Under the pieces are notes generated by a model. That model searched no databases. It saw only the letters and a program-made list of their open reading frames with translations, and was not told the origin of the DNA. Position numbers and translations under genes: made by a program. Shown piece after piece: positions 8,401 to 16,435 of a stretch of DNA of 35,129 nt. The DNA comes from JAVXNW01 sp036645575 (GTDB lineage Bacteria; Bacillota; Clostridia; Christensenellales; Aristaeellaceae): assembly GCA_036645575.1 (NCBI GenBank), contig JAVXNW010000013.1, positions 1-35,129 on the forward strand, in the 5' to 3' direction. Positions within the stretch are counted from its first letter, which is position 1; each line of letters opens with the position of its first letter.

Positions 8401-9213
8401 TTGGCAGCGCGCGGCGATCTTGGCGGTGTTTTCAATCGCGTCGTCAAAGTCCGGGAACCGCTCCCGCATCTCCTCCTCGCTGCGCACAAACAGTTGGTCG
8501 GTCTTCATCTGCATCCGGTTTTCGTCGAGCAGCGTCTTTCCGGTCTGGATGCACATGAGCACCTCTTGCGCCTGCGCGTCCTCGCGGGCGAGGTAGTGAC
8601 AGTCGTTTGTGAGCACCATGGGCAGGTTCATCTCGCGCGCGAGCTTGATCAGCCCCGGCAGCACCTGCCGCTCCTCGGCAAGGCCGTGATCCTGCAACTC
8701 CACGAAGAAATTGTCCTTGCCAAATATGTCCACGTACTTTTTCGCCATCTCGCGCGCCTTGTCCGGCTGCCCGTTGAGCAGCGCCTTGGGCAGATCGCCC
8801 GACAGGCACGCGGACAGGCAGATCAGCCCCTCGGAATATTTTTCGAGCATTTTATAGTCTACGCGCGGCTTGTAGTAAAACCCGCGCACAAACGCCTCGC
8901 TGTTGAGCTTGCACAGGTTGTGGTAGCCCACCATGTTTTCGCACAACAAAATCAGGTGGCTGTAGTCGCGCTTGGCGCTTGACTTGTCGTCCATATCCGG
9001 ACACACGTACATCTCGCACCCGATCACCGGGTGTAGCCCCGCCGCCGTGAGCTTTTCATAAAATTCCACCACGCCGTACATCGCGCCGTGGTCGGTGATC
9101 GCGCAGGCCGTCTGCCCCAGTTCCTTGAGCTTTTCGACCAGCCGATCGATGACGCACGCGCCGTCGAGCAGGCTGTATTGGGTATGCAAATGCAGGTGAA
9201 CAAATGAACTCAT
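5467..9213 (-). CDS. dnaE: DNA polymerase III alpha subunit (DnaE type)
   Basis: A 1248-residue replicative polymerase of the DnaE class. The PHP domain starts at HLHLHTQYSLLDG (residues 6-18). The polymerase core has GPGRGSGAGSIVAYSLGI and the metal-binding motif PDLDIDFD, with D395 and D397, and the third Asp in MDFLGLRTL (D547). A helix-hairpin-helix and an OB fold (about 990-1075) follow, then an unusual linker of five 11-residue repeats (about 1088-1145) and a C-terminal domain of about 100 residues. All catalytic Asp residues are kept, so it should be active. In many Firmicutes PolC is the main replicase and DnaE a partner; PolC is not in this window. The ATG at 9213 is preceded by GAGG. 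Confidence 0.97.
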   Translation of the reverse strand: MSSFVHLHLHTQYSLLDGACVIDRLVEKLKELGQTACAITDHGAMYGVVEFYEKLTAAGLHPVIGCEMYVCPDMDDKSSAKRDYSHLILLCENMVGYHNLCKLNSEAFVRGFYYKPRVDYKMLEKYSEGLICLSACLSGDLPKALLNGQPDKAREMAKKYVDIFGKDNFFVELQDHGLAEERQVLPGLIKLAREMNLPMVLTNDCHYLAREDAQAQEVLMCIQTGKTLLDENRMQMKTDQLFVRSEEEMRERFPDFDDAIENTAKIAARCQVDFDFHTRHLPRFPLEAGQDAGTLLRTLCEQGLAGRYPAQRQDAKERLDYELHVIESMGFVDYFLIVWDFIKYARDNGILVGPGRGSGAGSIVAYSLGITSIDPLKYNLLFERFLNPERVSMPDLDIDFDYERRGEVIDYVARRYGSDHVAQIITFGTMAAKAALRDVGRVLGMAYQEVDAVAKMVPFALDMTLDKALEQSKELRGAYESDPQVQKLIDTGKKLEGMPRHASTHAAGVLITSSPVSDYVPLQRNDDVITTQYPMGTLEHLGLLKMDFLGLRTLTVIGDSLKLITLGGGPQMTPEQIPLDDPAVYRMIAAGDTDGIFQLESSGMRTFLANMKPENFEDIIAAISLYRPGPMESIPRYIAGKQDPSSVKYLDPKLKPILDVTYGCMVYQEQVMQIVRELGGYSLGRSDLVRRAMSKKKHDVMAKEKEYFIHGKVSEDGTIEVPGAVANGVSERAAEQLFEEMTAFASYAFNKSHAAAYGVVAVQTAWLKAHYPTEFMAALMNSVTGNTEKVAFYIQYCRKIGLQVLPPDVNRSQEKFSVDVAQKAIRFGLGAVKNVGHGAICEITQGIARDGPYKDLYDFIDRTTSGAINKKAVESLIRAGALDALPGHRAQKIAAFEGAMDAAARAKKNTIEGQMSLFGLDAASEIDAPKPPLPRVAPIPPRALLAMEKEMTGVYISGHPLDEYQEALEALQVNYRTISALAEEPDHGLSMDGTYVTMGGLITEKRLKATRAGNMMAFVQLEDLYGVTEALVFPRVYESLGAELEVDRAVLLGGKLSVREDDAPKLLLDTVRPLGEAGTLGAPDRRFTRRSAKNDFAGNAASGANDSAGSQASTANDSAGSPASTANDSAGSPAPSANDSAGNSGRRAPREAPLPFDESTLPPSMRGRPFRSHAPEKASKTLSLRLSERAQREQVARLIMATPGPIPVVFVIGSEAHAENAPHNLWVSDQFDRDALCALLGKDAVTLA
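5789..5938 (-). repeat. In-frame 33-bp minisatellite within dnaE
   Basis: Five copies of a 33-bp unit start at 5789, 5822, 5855, 5888 and 5921, each opening with CCCGCAGAATCATTCGC or a close variant on the + strand. They encode an 11-residue unit, ANDSAGSPAST-like, joining the OB fold to the C-terminal domain of DnaE. The middle copies are nearly identical and the outer ones diverge, as expected for a unit that expands by slippage or recombination. Confidence 0.92.
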
Positions 9214-9260
9214 GGTTTCGCCTCGTCCGCGCCGCCCGCGCTTAATTTTTTTCTGTCATT

Positions 9261-9289
9261 ATTATAGCACATGTGGTACAATGAAACAA
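9261..9289 (-). promoter_or_regulatory. Probable dnaE promoter
   Basis: On the minus strand a perfect TATAAT (9261-9266) lies 17 bases from TTGTTT (9284-9289), about 48 bases before dnaE. A TACAAT on the + strand (9277-9282) may serve the divergent RNase gene, but lacks a good -35, so the two promoters would overlap. Confidence 0.6.
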
Positions 9290-9311
9290 ATCGATCGAGA
9301 AGGAAGACTTG

Positions 9312-9899
9312 ATGATGAAAAAGAAATCCAGCTGGTTGCTTGCGATCATTGTTTTAATCCTTGGCGTTTTTTTCGGGAAGGACGCGCTGCTTCCGTCAAA
9401 GCCCGCGCCGCCCCCGCGCGCCGCGACAGACGCGGCGGCGGACGCGCGCGCGTATGACCAATCCCTAAAGCAGGAGGCCGACCGCGCGGGCGAAGACGAC
9501 CGCGCGGACGCAACCGAGCGCGCGGGCGAAGGTCACCGCGCGACCGATTCCCCCAAGATCGAGGAGGACGGTTGGTACGACCAGAAGGACGACGTGGTGC
9601 AATACCTGCGCGTCTACAAGCGCCTCCCGGACAACTTCATCACGAAAAAGGACGCGGAAAAATTGGGCTGGGACAACCACAAGGTGACCCTTGACATGGT
9701 TGCGCCCGGAAAGTCCATCGGCGGCAGCCACTTTGGCAATTACGAGGATCAACTGCCCAAGGCGAAGGGGCGCAGTTGGCGCGAGTGCGACATCGACGCC
9801 TCAAACGGCCGGCGCGGCATCAAGCGCATCGTCTACTCAAGCGACGGGCTGATCTATTACACGGGCAATCACTACAAGACGTTTGAAAGGGTTGACTGA
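9312..9899 (+). CDS. Barnase-like secreted or membrane-anchored ribonuclease
   Basis: A 195-residue protein. Residues 1-8 are basic, 9-22 hydrophobic (signal peptide or anchor), 30-80 a Pro/Ala then Asp/Glu/Arg-rich linker, and about 85-195 a complete barnase/N1-T1 microbial RNase domain. It aligns by eye with Bacillus barnase: YKRLPDNFITK (YHKLPDNYITK), VAPGKSIGG, GRSWRECDI (GRTWREADI), RIVYSSDGLIYYT and HYKTF. The active-site set is intact: K112 (barnase K27), E158 (E73), R168 (R83), R172 (R87) and H187 (H102). It should cleave RNA, preferentially after guanosine. Start 9312 or 9315; AGGAAG lies just upstream. The next gene encodes its likely inhibitor one base downstream. Confidence 0.93.
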   Translation: MMKKKSSWLLAIIVLILGVFFGKDALLPSKPAPPPRAATDAAADARAYDQSLKQEADRAGEDDRADATERAGEGHRATDSPKIEEDGWYDQKDDVVQYLRVYKRLPDNFITKKDAEKLGWDNHKVTLDMVAPGKSIGGSHFGNYEDQLPKAKGRSWRECDIDASNGRRGIKRIVYSSDGLIYYTGNHYKTFERVD

Positions 9900-9900
9900 G

Positions 9901-10185
9901 ATGGAGTACCTGTGCTTAAACCCGCGGGTGATGGACACCCTCGAAAAGCTCCACGAGCACCTGCTAGACGCACTCGGTTTTTCGGTTGATTACGGCATGA
10001 ACCTAGACGCACTGTATGACGAAATGACGACGCTGTTTGAGCCGGTGTCGATCCTGTGCCTGCGCTTTGAGAAAGATGGCCGGCCTCTCTATCCCCACGC
10101 GGAGCCGTTTTACCGCGTGCTTTTGGACGCCGCGCGGGAGAACCCATGCCTGCGCGTCGAAGTGGAGACCCTTCCCGCAGGATAA
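9901..10185 (+). CDS. Barstar-like ribonuclease inhibitor
   Basis: A 94-residue cytosolic protein. The signature DYGMNLDALYDEMT matches barstar YYGENLDALWDCLT. Residues known in barstar to contact barnase align as D36 (D35), D40 (D39), Y39 (W38) and D76 (E76), so a tight acidic plug in the RNase active site is plausible. The start at 9901 is one base after the RNase stop codon, implying translational coupling so that inhibitor is made with toxin. An in-frame TTG at 9883 would overlap the RNase gene and is less likely. Length is close to that of barstar (about 90). Confidence 0.9.
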   Translation: MEYLCLNPRVMDTLEKLHEHLLDALGFSVDYGMNLDALYDEMTTLFEPVSILCLRFEKDGRPLYPHAEPFYRVLLDAARENPCLRVEVETLPAG

Positions 10186-10213
10186 TCTTAACCGAAGCCT
10201 TGCGCGCGCCCGA

Positions 10214-10243
10214 TTGACACCGGAATGTTTGCGGCGTTACAAT
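10214..10243 (+). promoter_or_regulatory. Promoter upstream of prfC
   Basis: A perfect TTGACA (10214-10219) and TACAAT (10238-10243) are separated by 18 bases, about 40 bases before the prfC start. It gives the prfC-typA-recF block its own transcript, separate from the RNase/inhibitor pair. Confidence 0.8.
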
Positions 10244-10282
10244 AAGGTTTGGCTTTTATGCTAACTTAGGAGGAAACCCTTC

Positions 10283-11896
10283 ATGCAACACCCGGAACTC
10301 AAGCGCGAGACGGAGCGCAGGCGCACTTTCGCCATCATTTCGCACCCTGACGCGGGCAAGACGACGCTGACGGAAAAGCTGCTCTTGTACGGCGGCGCGA
10401 TTCGCCAAGCCGGCTCGGTCAAGGCGCGCAAGGCCGCGCACCACGCGACCAGCGACTGGATGGAGATTGAAAAGCAGCGCGGCATTTCCGTCACCTCCTC
10501 GGCGATGATGTTCGACTTTAACGGCTATCGCATCAACATTCTGGACACCCCCGGCCATCAGGATTTCTCCGAGGACACCTACCGCACGCTGGTTGCGGCG
10601 GACTCCGCGGTGATGCTGATTGACTGTGCCAAGGGCGTCGAGGAGCAGACGGTGAAGCTGTTTAAGGTGTGCCGCCTTCGCTCGATTCCGATATTCACCT
10701 TTGTCAACAAGCTTGACCGCGCGGGCAAGGACCCGTTTGCGCTCATGGAGGAACTGGAGCAAGTGCTGGGCATCCGCTCCTGTCCGGTCAACTGGCCGAT
10801 CGGCATCCATGGCGACTTCAAGGGCGTATTCTACCGCGACACGCGCATGGTGGAATTGTACGGCGGCGGCGACCATGGGCAAAGGCAGGTTGACGTGCGC
10901 AGAATTGCGCTGGACGACCCGATTCTGCCCACGGTATTGGGCAAGGGTTATTGCGATAAGTTGATGGAGGACGTCGAGTTGCTTGACGTCGCGGGCGATC
11001 CGTTCAACCTCGAGATGATCCTGACCGGGCAATTGACGCCGATGTTTTTCGGCTCCGCCTCCAACAACTTTGGCGTCGAATCCTTTCTGGAGCGCTTTTT
11101 GAGCTACACCAAGTCGCCCACGCCCCGCGAATCCGACTGTGGGATCATCGAGCCGACCGACGAAAAGTTCACCGGCTTCATCTTCAAGATTCAAGCCAAC
11201 ATGAACCCCGCCCACCGCGACCGACTGGCGTTTCTGCGCATCTGCTCGGGCGTGTTCGAAAAGGGCATGTCGGTGTGGCATTCGGGCAGCGGCAAGATCA
11301 TCGCGCTCAAGCAGCCGCAGCAGTTCATGGCGCAGGAGCACGAGGCGGTCGAAACCGCCTACCCGGGCGACATCATCGGGCTTTTCGACCCTGGGATATT
11401 CGGCCTAGGCGACACGCTGGCAACGGGCGATCCGATCCGGTATTCCGGCATTCCGCTGTTCGCGCCGGAGTTTTTCTGCCGCGTCGGCCCGATCGACTCG
11501 ATGAAGCGCAAGCAGTTCTTAAAGGGCGTATCGCAGCTTTCGCAGGAGGGCGCGATTCAGACCTTCAAGCGTCCCAACATCGGGCGCGAGGAGATGATCG
11601 CGGGCGTGGTGGGCGTTCTCCAGATGGAAGTGCTGGAGGAGCGCTTAAAGAGCGAATACGGCGTTGAGATCACGCGCGAGTCGCTCCCCTACCGGTTCGT
11701 CCGGTGGGTGGACAAGACGCCCAAGCCGCTTGACCGCCTGCGCCTGACATCGACCACCGCCCCCGCCATCGACCGCGCGGGTCGCGACGTATTGCTATTT
11801 GAAAACGAGTGGAGCATCCGCCTTGCCACCGAAAACAACGCGGGGCTTGTGCTCAAGGAAACCGCCGAGCGCACCCAAGCGGACGTGCTGAGCTGA
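10283..11896 (+). CDS. prfC: Peptide chain release factor 3
   Basis: A 537-residue translational GTPase that recycles RF1 and RF2 from the ribosome after termination. The G1 loop SHPDAGKTTLTEKLL starts near residue 20, G3 is DTPGHQDFSEDTYRTL, and G4 is FVNKLDRAG. The IEKQRGISVTSSAM switch segment and the RF3-type domains after residue 280 (FKIQANMNPAHRDRLAFLRI, SQEGAIQTF, VVGVLQMEVL) distinguish it from EF-G. The length is that of the family (about 530). AGGAGG lies 10 bases before the ATG. It is followed 48 bases later by another ribosome-associated GTPase gene. Confidence 0.97.
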   Translation: MQHPELKRETERRRTFAIISHPDAGKTTLTEKLLLYGGAIRQAGSVKARKAAHHATSDWMEIEKQRGISVTSSAMMFDFNGYRINILDTPGHQDFSEDTYRTLVAADSAVMLIDCAKGVEEQTVKLFKVCRLRSIPIFTFVNKLDRAGKDPFALMEELEQVLGIRSCPVNWPIGIHGDFKGVFYRDTRMVELYGGGDHGQRQVDVRRIALDDPILPTVLGKGYCDKLMEDVELLDVAGDPFNLEMILTGQLTPMFFGSASNNFGVESFLERFLSYTKSPTPRESDCGIIEPTDEKFTGFIFKIQANMNPAHRDRLAFLRICSGVFEKGMSVWHSGSGKIIALKQPQQFMAQEHEAVETAYPGDIIGLFDPGIFGLGDTLATGDPIRYSGIPLFAPEFFCRVGPIDSMKRKQFLKGVSQLSQEGAIQTFKRPNIGREEMIAGVVGVLQMEVLEERLKSEYGVEITRESLPYRFVRWVDKTPKPLDRLRLTSTTAPAIDRAGRDVLLFENEWSIRLATENNAGLVLKETAERTQADVLS

Positions 11897-11944
11897 TAAA
11901 AAGGACCGATTATACGGCCTTGACCATATAAAGGAGACTTGCAT

Positions 11945-13768
11945 TTGAATATCACACGGACAGATCTACGCAACGTTGCCATCATCGCCCACGTCGATCA
12001 TGGCAAGACCACGCTCGTTGACGAAATGCTCAAGCAGGGCGGCGTGTTCCGCGAAAACCAGCAGGTGGCCGACCGCGTCATGGACTCCAACGACCTTGAG
12101 CGCGAGCGCGGCATCACCATCCTCTCCAAGAACACGGCGGTACACTACAACGGCGTCAAGATCAACATCGTCGACACGCCCGGCCACGCGGACTTCTCCG
12201 GCGAAGTCGAGCGCGTTCTCAAGATGGTGGGCGGCGTCGTGCTCTTGGTTGACTCGTTCGAAGGGCCCATGCCGCAGACCCGCTTTGTCCTCAAAAAGGC
12301 GCTTGAACTGTCGCTTCCGGTCGTGATCGTGGTCAACAAGACCGATCGCCCGGACGCCCGGTGCGCCGAAGTCGTCGATGAGACGCTCGAATTGCTGCTC
12401 GAGCTGGACGCGACCAACGAGCAGTTGGACAGCCCGGTCGTCTTTGCGTCCGGCCGCGCCGGCACCGCGTCGCTCGATTGGCAGGTGCCCGGCACCGACC
12501 TGCGCCCGCTCTTTGACGCGATCCTCGAGCACATCCCCGGCCCCACGGGCGACCCCGAAGCGCCGCTTCAGCTGCTGATCTCGACGCTTGACTACAACGA
12601 CTATGTGGGCCGGATCGGCGTAGGGCGCGTGGAGCGCGGCGCCATCAAGGCGGGCCAGATGGCCGTTCGCTGCACCTACAACAACGACACCGTCTCCATG
12701 CCCACGCGCCTGGGCGGGCTGTTCATGTACGACGGCCTCAAGCGCGTGCCGGCGGAGCTTGCGCAGATGGGCGACATCGTCGCCGTGAGCGGATTTGACG
12801 ATATGTCGATCGGCGACACGCTCTGCCAGGTCGACGCGGTGCAGCCGCTTCCCTTCATCAAGATCGACGAACCCACGGTGTCGATGACATTCTGCGTAAA
12901 CGACAGCCCCTTTGCGGGCAAGGAAGGCCAGTTTGTCACCTCGCGCCACCTGCGCGCGCGCCTGGTCAAGGAGATGCAGACGGACGTGTCGCTGCGCGTT
13001 GAAGATACGCAGACCACCGACGCGTTCCGCGTGTCCGGTCGCGGCGAATTGCACCTGTCGATCCTCATTGAGAACATGCGCCGCCAGGGCTACGAATTTG
13101 CGGTCACCAAGCCGATGGTGTTGTACAAGACGATCGAGGGCGAGCTGTGCGAGCCGATGGAGAAGGTGGTCTGCGATGTTCCGAGCGAATACGTGGGCAC
13201 CGTCATCGACAAGTTGAGCCGCCGCCACGGCACCCTCCTGGCGATCCACGGCGACGACCGCTCGCGCCTCGAGTTCTCGATTCCCTCGCGCGGCCTGTTC
13301 GGCTATCGCCCGGAATTTTTGACCGATACGCGCGGCGAAGGCGTAATGAACGCCATATTCGACGGGTATGAGCCCTACAAGGGCGACATTCCGACCCGCG
13401 TCGCGGGTTCGCTCGTGGCCTCGGAGACCGGCGACACCACCAACTACGCCATGTTCTACATTCAGGATCGCGGCGAGTTGTTTGTCATGCCGGGCAGCAC
13501 GGTGTACTGCGGCATGGTGGTGGGCGTCAGCGCCCGTCCGGGCGACATCGACGTAAACGTCTGCAAGAAAAAGCACCTGACCTCGGTGCGCAACTCGGCC
13601 GGCGCGGAAGAAACCTACCGCGTGACCAACTTGCACATCCCGACGCTTGAGGAATCACTGGAACTGATCGACGACGACGAGCTGGTCGAGATCACGCCCA
13701 AGTCGATTCGCATGCGAAAGCGCATTCTGGATACCGAACGCCGAAAGAAGTCGCTCAATAGAAAGTAA
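11945..13768 (+). CDS. typA: GTP-binding protein TypA/BipA
   Basis: A 607-residue ribosome-associated GTPase of the LepA/EF-G group, tied to ribosome assembly and stress adaptation. G1 is AHVDHGKTTLVDEML, the switch has RERGITILSKNTAV, G3 is DTPGHADFSGEVERVL and G4 is VNKTDRP. The C-terminal TypA-specific domain is complete, ending in basic RMRKRILDTERRKK. The start is TTG at 11945: AAGGAG at 11931-11936 is 8 bases from it but only 2 from the in-frame TTG at 11939. There is no ATG near, so the start is non-canonical either way. recF starts 4 bases after the stop. Confidence 0.97.
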   Translation: MNITRTDLRNVAIIAHVDHGKTTLVDEMLKQGGVFRENQQVADRVMDSNDLERERGITILSKNTAVHYNGVKINIVDTPGHADFSGEVERVLKMVGGVVLLVDSFEGPMPQTRFVLKKALELSLPVVIVVNKTDRPDARCAEVVDETLELLLELDATNEQLDSPVVFASGRAGTASLDWQVPGTDLRPLFDAILEHIPGPTGDPEAPLQLLISTLDYNDYVGRIGVGRVERGAIKAGQMAVRCTYNNDTVSMPTRLGGLFMYDGLKRVPAELAQMGDIVAVSGFDDMSIGDTLCQVDAVQPLPFIKIDEPTVSMTFCVNDSPFAGKEGQFVTSRHLRARLVKEMQTDVSLRVEDTQTTDAFRVSGRGELHLSILIENMRRQGYEFAVTKPMVLYKTIEGELCEPMEKVVCDVPSEYVGTVIDKLSRRHGTLLAIHGDDRSRLEFSIPSRGLFGYRPEFLTDTRGEGVMNAIFDGYEPYKGDIPTRVAGSLVASETGDTTNYAMFYIQDRGELFVMPGSTVYCGMVVGVSARPGDIDVNVCKKKHLTSVRNSAGAEETYRVTNLHIPTLEESLELIDDDELVEITPKSIRMRKRILDTERRKKSLNRK

Positions 13769-13772
13769 CGCC

Positions 13773-14867
13773 ATGCACATTACACAGCTTGAGTTGGAGT
13801 GCTTTCGCAACTATGCCCGGGCGCAGTTTTGCCCCTGCCCGGGCATTACGGTGCTCTATGGCGACAACGCGCAGGGAAAGACCGCTCTTTTAGAGGCGGT
13901 CTATTTGTCGTCCACCGGACGCTCGCACCGAACGCCGCGCGACCGCGAGCTGATCATGTGGGATCAGCCGATCGCGCGCGTGCGGGTCGTGGCCGAGCGG
14001 CGCGACGGCAGCCACGAAGTCGAGATCGCGCTCAGCCGAACCGAGCGCAAGACCATCAAGGTGTCGGGAAACCCCATCGGACGATCGGGCGAACTGATGG
14101 GGCATGTGACGAGCGTGTTGTTCGCGCCCGAGGACTTGTCGATCGTCAAGGACGGCCCGGCGGAGCGCCGCCGCTTCATCGACATGGAGCTTAGCCAGAT
14201 CAAACCCGCCTACTACTACCAGTTGCAGCGCTACAGCCGCGCGCTATCTCAGCGCGCGCGCCTTTTAAAGGAGGCGATTGCGCGCCCCTCATTGTGCGCG
14301 ACCATCCCGATGTGGGATGAACAGTTGGCGTTAAGCGGCGCCAAGATCATCGAGTACCGGCGCGCCTTTGTCGAAAAGCTGGGCGCGCACGCGCAAAAGA
14401 TACACTGCGGCCTGTCCGCCGGACGCGAAAAACTTGACGTGCGCTATCAGTGCACGATTGCCTCCACCGAAAGCGGCGCGCAGCTGTCAGACGCCCTGTA
14501 TCAGGCGCTTGAAAAGGCGCGCCCCAGCGACGAGCGCCGCCTGATTACATCGGTCGGCCCGCACCGCGACGACCTCGCGCTCCTGCTAAACGGCGTGGAC
14601 GCGCGCATGTACGGCTCCCAAGGCCAGCAGCGCTCCTGCGCGCTCTCGCTCAAGCTGTCGGAGCTTTCGGTCATGCGCGAGGAGACAGGCGAGGCCCCGA
14701 TCCTGATGCTCGACGACGTGATGAGCGAACTTGACCCCACGCGCAGGCGGCAGCTGCTCGAGACGCTTGAAGGCGTCCAGACGCTCATCACCTGCACCGA
14801 CCCCAGCGACCTGGCCGGCGCGCAGGTCGGCCTCCTGCAAAGGATCAGCGCCGGAACTCTCAGCTAA
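13773..14867 (+). CDS. recF: DNA replication and repair protein RecF
   Basis: A 364-residue SMC-like ATPase that binds gapped DNA and helps load RecA with RecO and RecR. Visible motifs are Walker A GDNAQGKT (30-37), the ABC signature SQGQQR (282-287) and Walker B ILMLDDVMSELD (310-321); the N-terminal LELECFRNYA is typical. The length matches the family (about 360-370). The start at 13773 is 4 bases after typA and has no clear Shine-Dalgarno, so translation may be coupled to typA. The position is unusual: in many Firmicutes recF sits in the dnaA-dnaN-recF-gyrB origin cluster. Confidence 0.96.
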   Translation: MHITQLELECFRNYARAQFCPCPGITVLYGDNAQGKTALLEAVYLSSTGRSHRTPRDRELIMWDQPIARVRVVAERRDGSHEVEIALSRTERKTIKVSGNPIGRSGELMGHVTSVLFAPEDLSIVKDGPAERRRFIDMELSQIKPAYYYQLQRYSRALSQRARLLKEAIARPSLCATIPMWDEQLALSGAKIIEYRRAFVEKLGAHAQKIHCGLSAGREKLDVRYQCTIASTESGAQLSDALYQALEKARPSDERRLITSVGPHRDDLALLLNGVDARMYGSQGQQRSCALSLKLSELSVMREETGEAPILMLDDVMSELDPTRRRQLLETLEGVQTLITCTDPSDLAGAQVGLLQRISAGTLS

Positions 14868-14992
14868 ACCTCGCCGACACCGCCCCCCATGCTGGCAGCG
14901 CCCGGGCGGCACGATCGCTATTTTCTCGCTTACGTTGTGGATATTTTCGTTTCCCCCATGTGACGCATCATAATAGAAGAGGTACGCTTTGC

Positions 14993-16324
14993 ATGAATTT
15001 TGACATAGACGCATTGCTGCGTCAATATGTAACGCATGGCATCGTAGGCAATCCCCACCGACACGTAGGCCTTGAACTGGAGTATCCGCTCATTCCGCTG
15101 AAAGGCGACGCGGTCGACCTAGACGTATTGCGCGGCCTGTTCCCGGTTCTTGCGGGCATCGGCTTTGACCAGCAGCGCTTTTCGTCTTCCGGGCTTCCGC
15201 TTCGCGCAACTGACGCGGACGGCAACACCGTCACATTCGACACCTGCTATGGGGTGCTCGAGTACGTGACCACCCACGTCCCTTCGATGCAGCCGCTCTA
15301 CCGGCGCTACCGCGAGGCGATCGCGCTCATCCAACGCTACCTGACCGATAACGGGCACATGCTGATCGGCATGGGCATCAACCCCTACGCGAGCCGCATG
15401 AAGCAGACGATGCTCGAAAGCGAGCTTACGATGGTCATCGGCGAGTTTTTCAAATACGAGGCGTCCATTGCGATGAGCCCGCGCGCCAAGTATCTGGATT
15501 TCTACTGCGACATTGCCTCGGAGCAGGTGCACTTCAACACCACGCCTGAGGAGTTGCCCGCGCTGTTTTGCGCGTTTACCTACGTCGATTTTGCCAACAT
15601 CCTGCTGTTCAGCAATTCGCCCGCGCAGTTGGACGGCGCGCAGTATCGCTGCGGCCGCATCAAGCTGTACACCGACTCGGTCTTTAACGACATGGGCGTC
15701 GTGGGTTCGCAGATGCGCGACCCGCAAACGCTTGACGACATCGTGCGCAGCTATCGAAAGCTGTGCCTGTTCACGCGCCACCGAGACGGGCGCGCGGAGA
15801 TCTTTCCGCCCACGCCCATCGAGGACTACTTTACCGACCCCCAGTGCGCCGCGCGCCCCGAGGACATATTTGATTTTGACCTAGAGCGCAACATCGTCAC
15901 CACCTCCTACGGCACCGTCGAGTATCGGCTCAACTGCACGCAGCCCTTTTCAAACGCCTTTGTGCCGTCCGCGTTCAACCTTGGCCTGCGCACGCTGTTG
16001 GGCGAGACGCTGGAACTTTCGCGCACGCTGTATGGAGATTTGGACCTTAAAGACCCCAATCAGGTGAACGACTGCGCGGCGCGCGGCTTTGTCGAAGGGC
16101 TCAGCCCCGAACGCCGGGAGCGCCACCTGCGCGCGCTATTGGACATTGCCCAGCGCGGCCTCAAGGCGCGCGGCTACGGCGAGGAGGCGTTCCTCCTCCC
16201 GCTTTTGAAGCGTCCCGCAATCGATCACTCGCCTGCGGAAGGCTTCCTGCACGACGCGCGCACGCTCGGCCTCGACCAAGCGATCCTGCTGCGCGGCGCG
16301 CTCGGCGATTCGCTGATCGATTGA
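14993..16324 (+). CDS. Glutamate-cysteine ligase family protein (GCS2 type)
   Basis: A 443-residue protein of the carboxylate-amine/gamma-glutamylcysteine ligase family. Supporting segments are the N-terminal GLELEYPL (metal and glutamate binding), TFDTCYGVLEYVT, HMLIGMGINPY, EQVHFNT and TSYGTVEYRLNC, a pattern shared with plant and proteobacterial GCS2 enzymes. It may join glutamate to cysteine (the first step to glutathione or a related thiol) or another amine; no gshB is seen nearby, so the product is uncertain. The ATG at 14993 is chosen because GAGGT lies 9 bases upstream; the upstream in-frame GTG has no such signal. It ends at a double hairpin. Confidence 0.82.
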   Translation: MNFDIDALLRQYVTHGIVGNPHRHVGLELEYPLIPLKGDAVDLDVLRGLFPVLAGIGFDQQRFSSSGLPLRATDADGNTVTFDTCYGVLEYVTTHVPSMQPLYRRYREAIALIQRYLTDNGHMLIGMGINPYASRMKQTMLESELTMVIGEFFKYEASIAMSPRAKYLDFYCDIASEQVHFNTTPEELPALFCAFTYVDFANILLFSNSPAQLDGAQYRCGRIKLYTDSVFNDMGVVGSQMRDPQTLDDIVRSYRKLCLFTRHRDGRAEIFPPTPIEDYFTDPQCAARPEDIFDFDLERNIVTTSYGTVEYRLNCTQPFSNAFVPSAFNLGLRTLLGETLELSRTLYGDLDLKDPNQVNDCAARGFVEGLSPERRERHLRALLDIAQRGLKARGYGEEAFLLPLLKRPAIDHSPAEGFLHDARTLGLDQAILLRGALGDSLID

Positions 16325-16334
16325 TTCGCTCGCC

Positions 16335-16404
16335 TTGCCCCCCGCGCCGCCCCACGGACGCGCGGGGGGCAATAGAAAGCCCGACGCGGGCTTAATAAAA
16401 TTTT
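16335..16404 (+). terminator. Double-hairpin terminator region
   Basis: A perfect 13-bp GC-rich stem (TTGCCCCCCGCGC, 16335-16347, pairing with 16360-16372) is followed 4 bases later by AAGCCCG/CGGGCTT (16377-16383 with 16387-16393) and AATAAAATTTT. The first hairpin lacks a T-run, so the second probably acts as the terminator of the ligase gene. Confidence 0.7.
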
Positions 16405-16435
16405 GATCCATTCTTTTACGAGAGGAGGCCGTCTC

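Noticed and set aside
10256..11341. A 361-codon open frame on the minus strand opposite prfC
   Set aside because: It is the antisense shadow of a well-conserved RF3; no family pattern and no start signal.
11966..13636. A 556-codon open frame on the minus strand opposite typA
   Set aside because: It is long only because the GC-rich codon pattern of typA leaves the opposite frame open. Its composition is rich in His, Arg, Val and Ala with no known motif, and there is no ribosome site.
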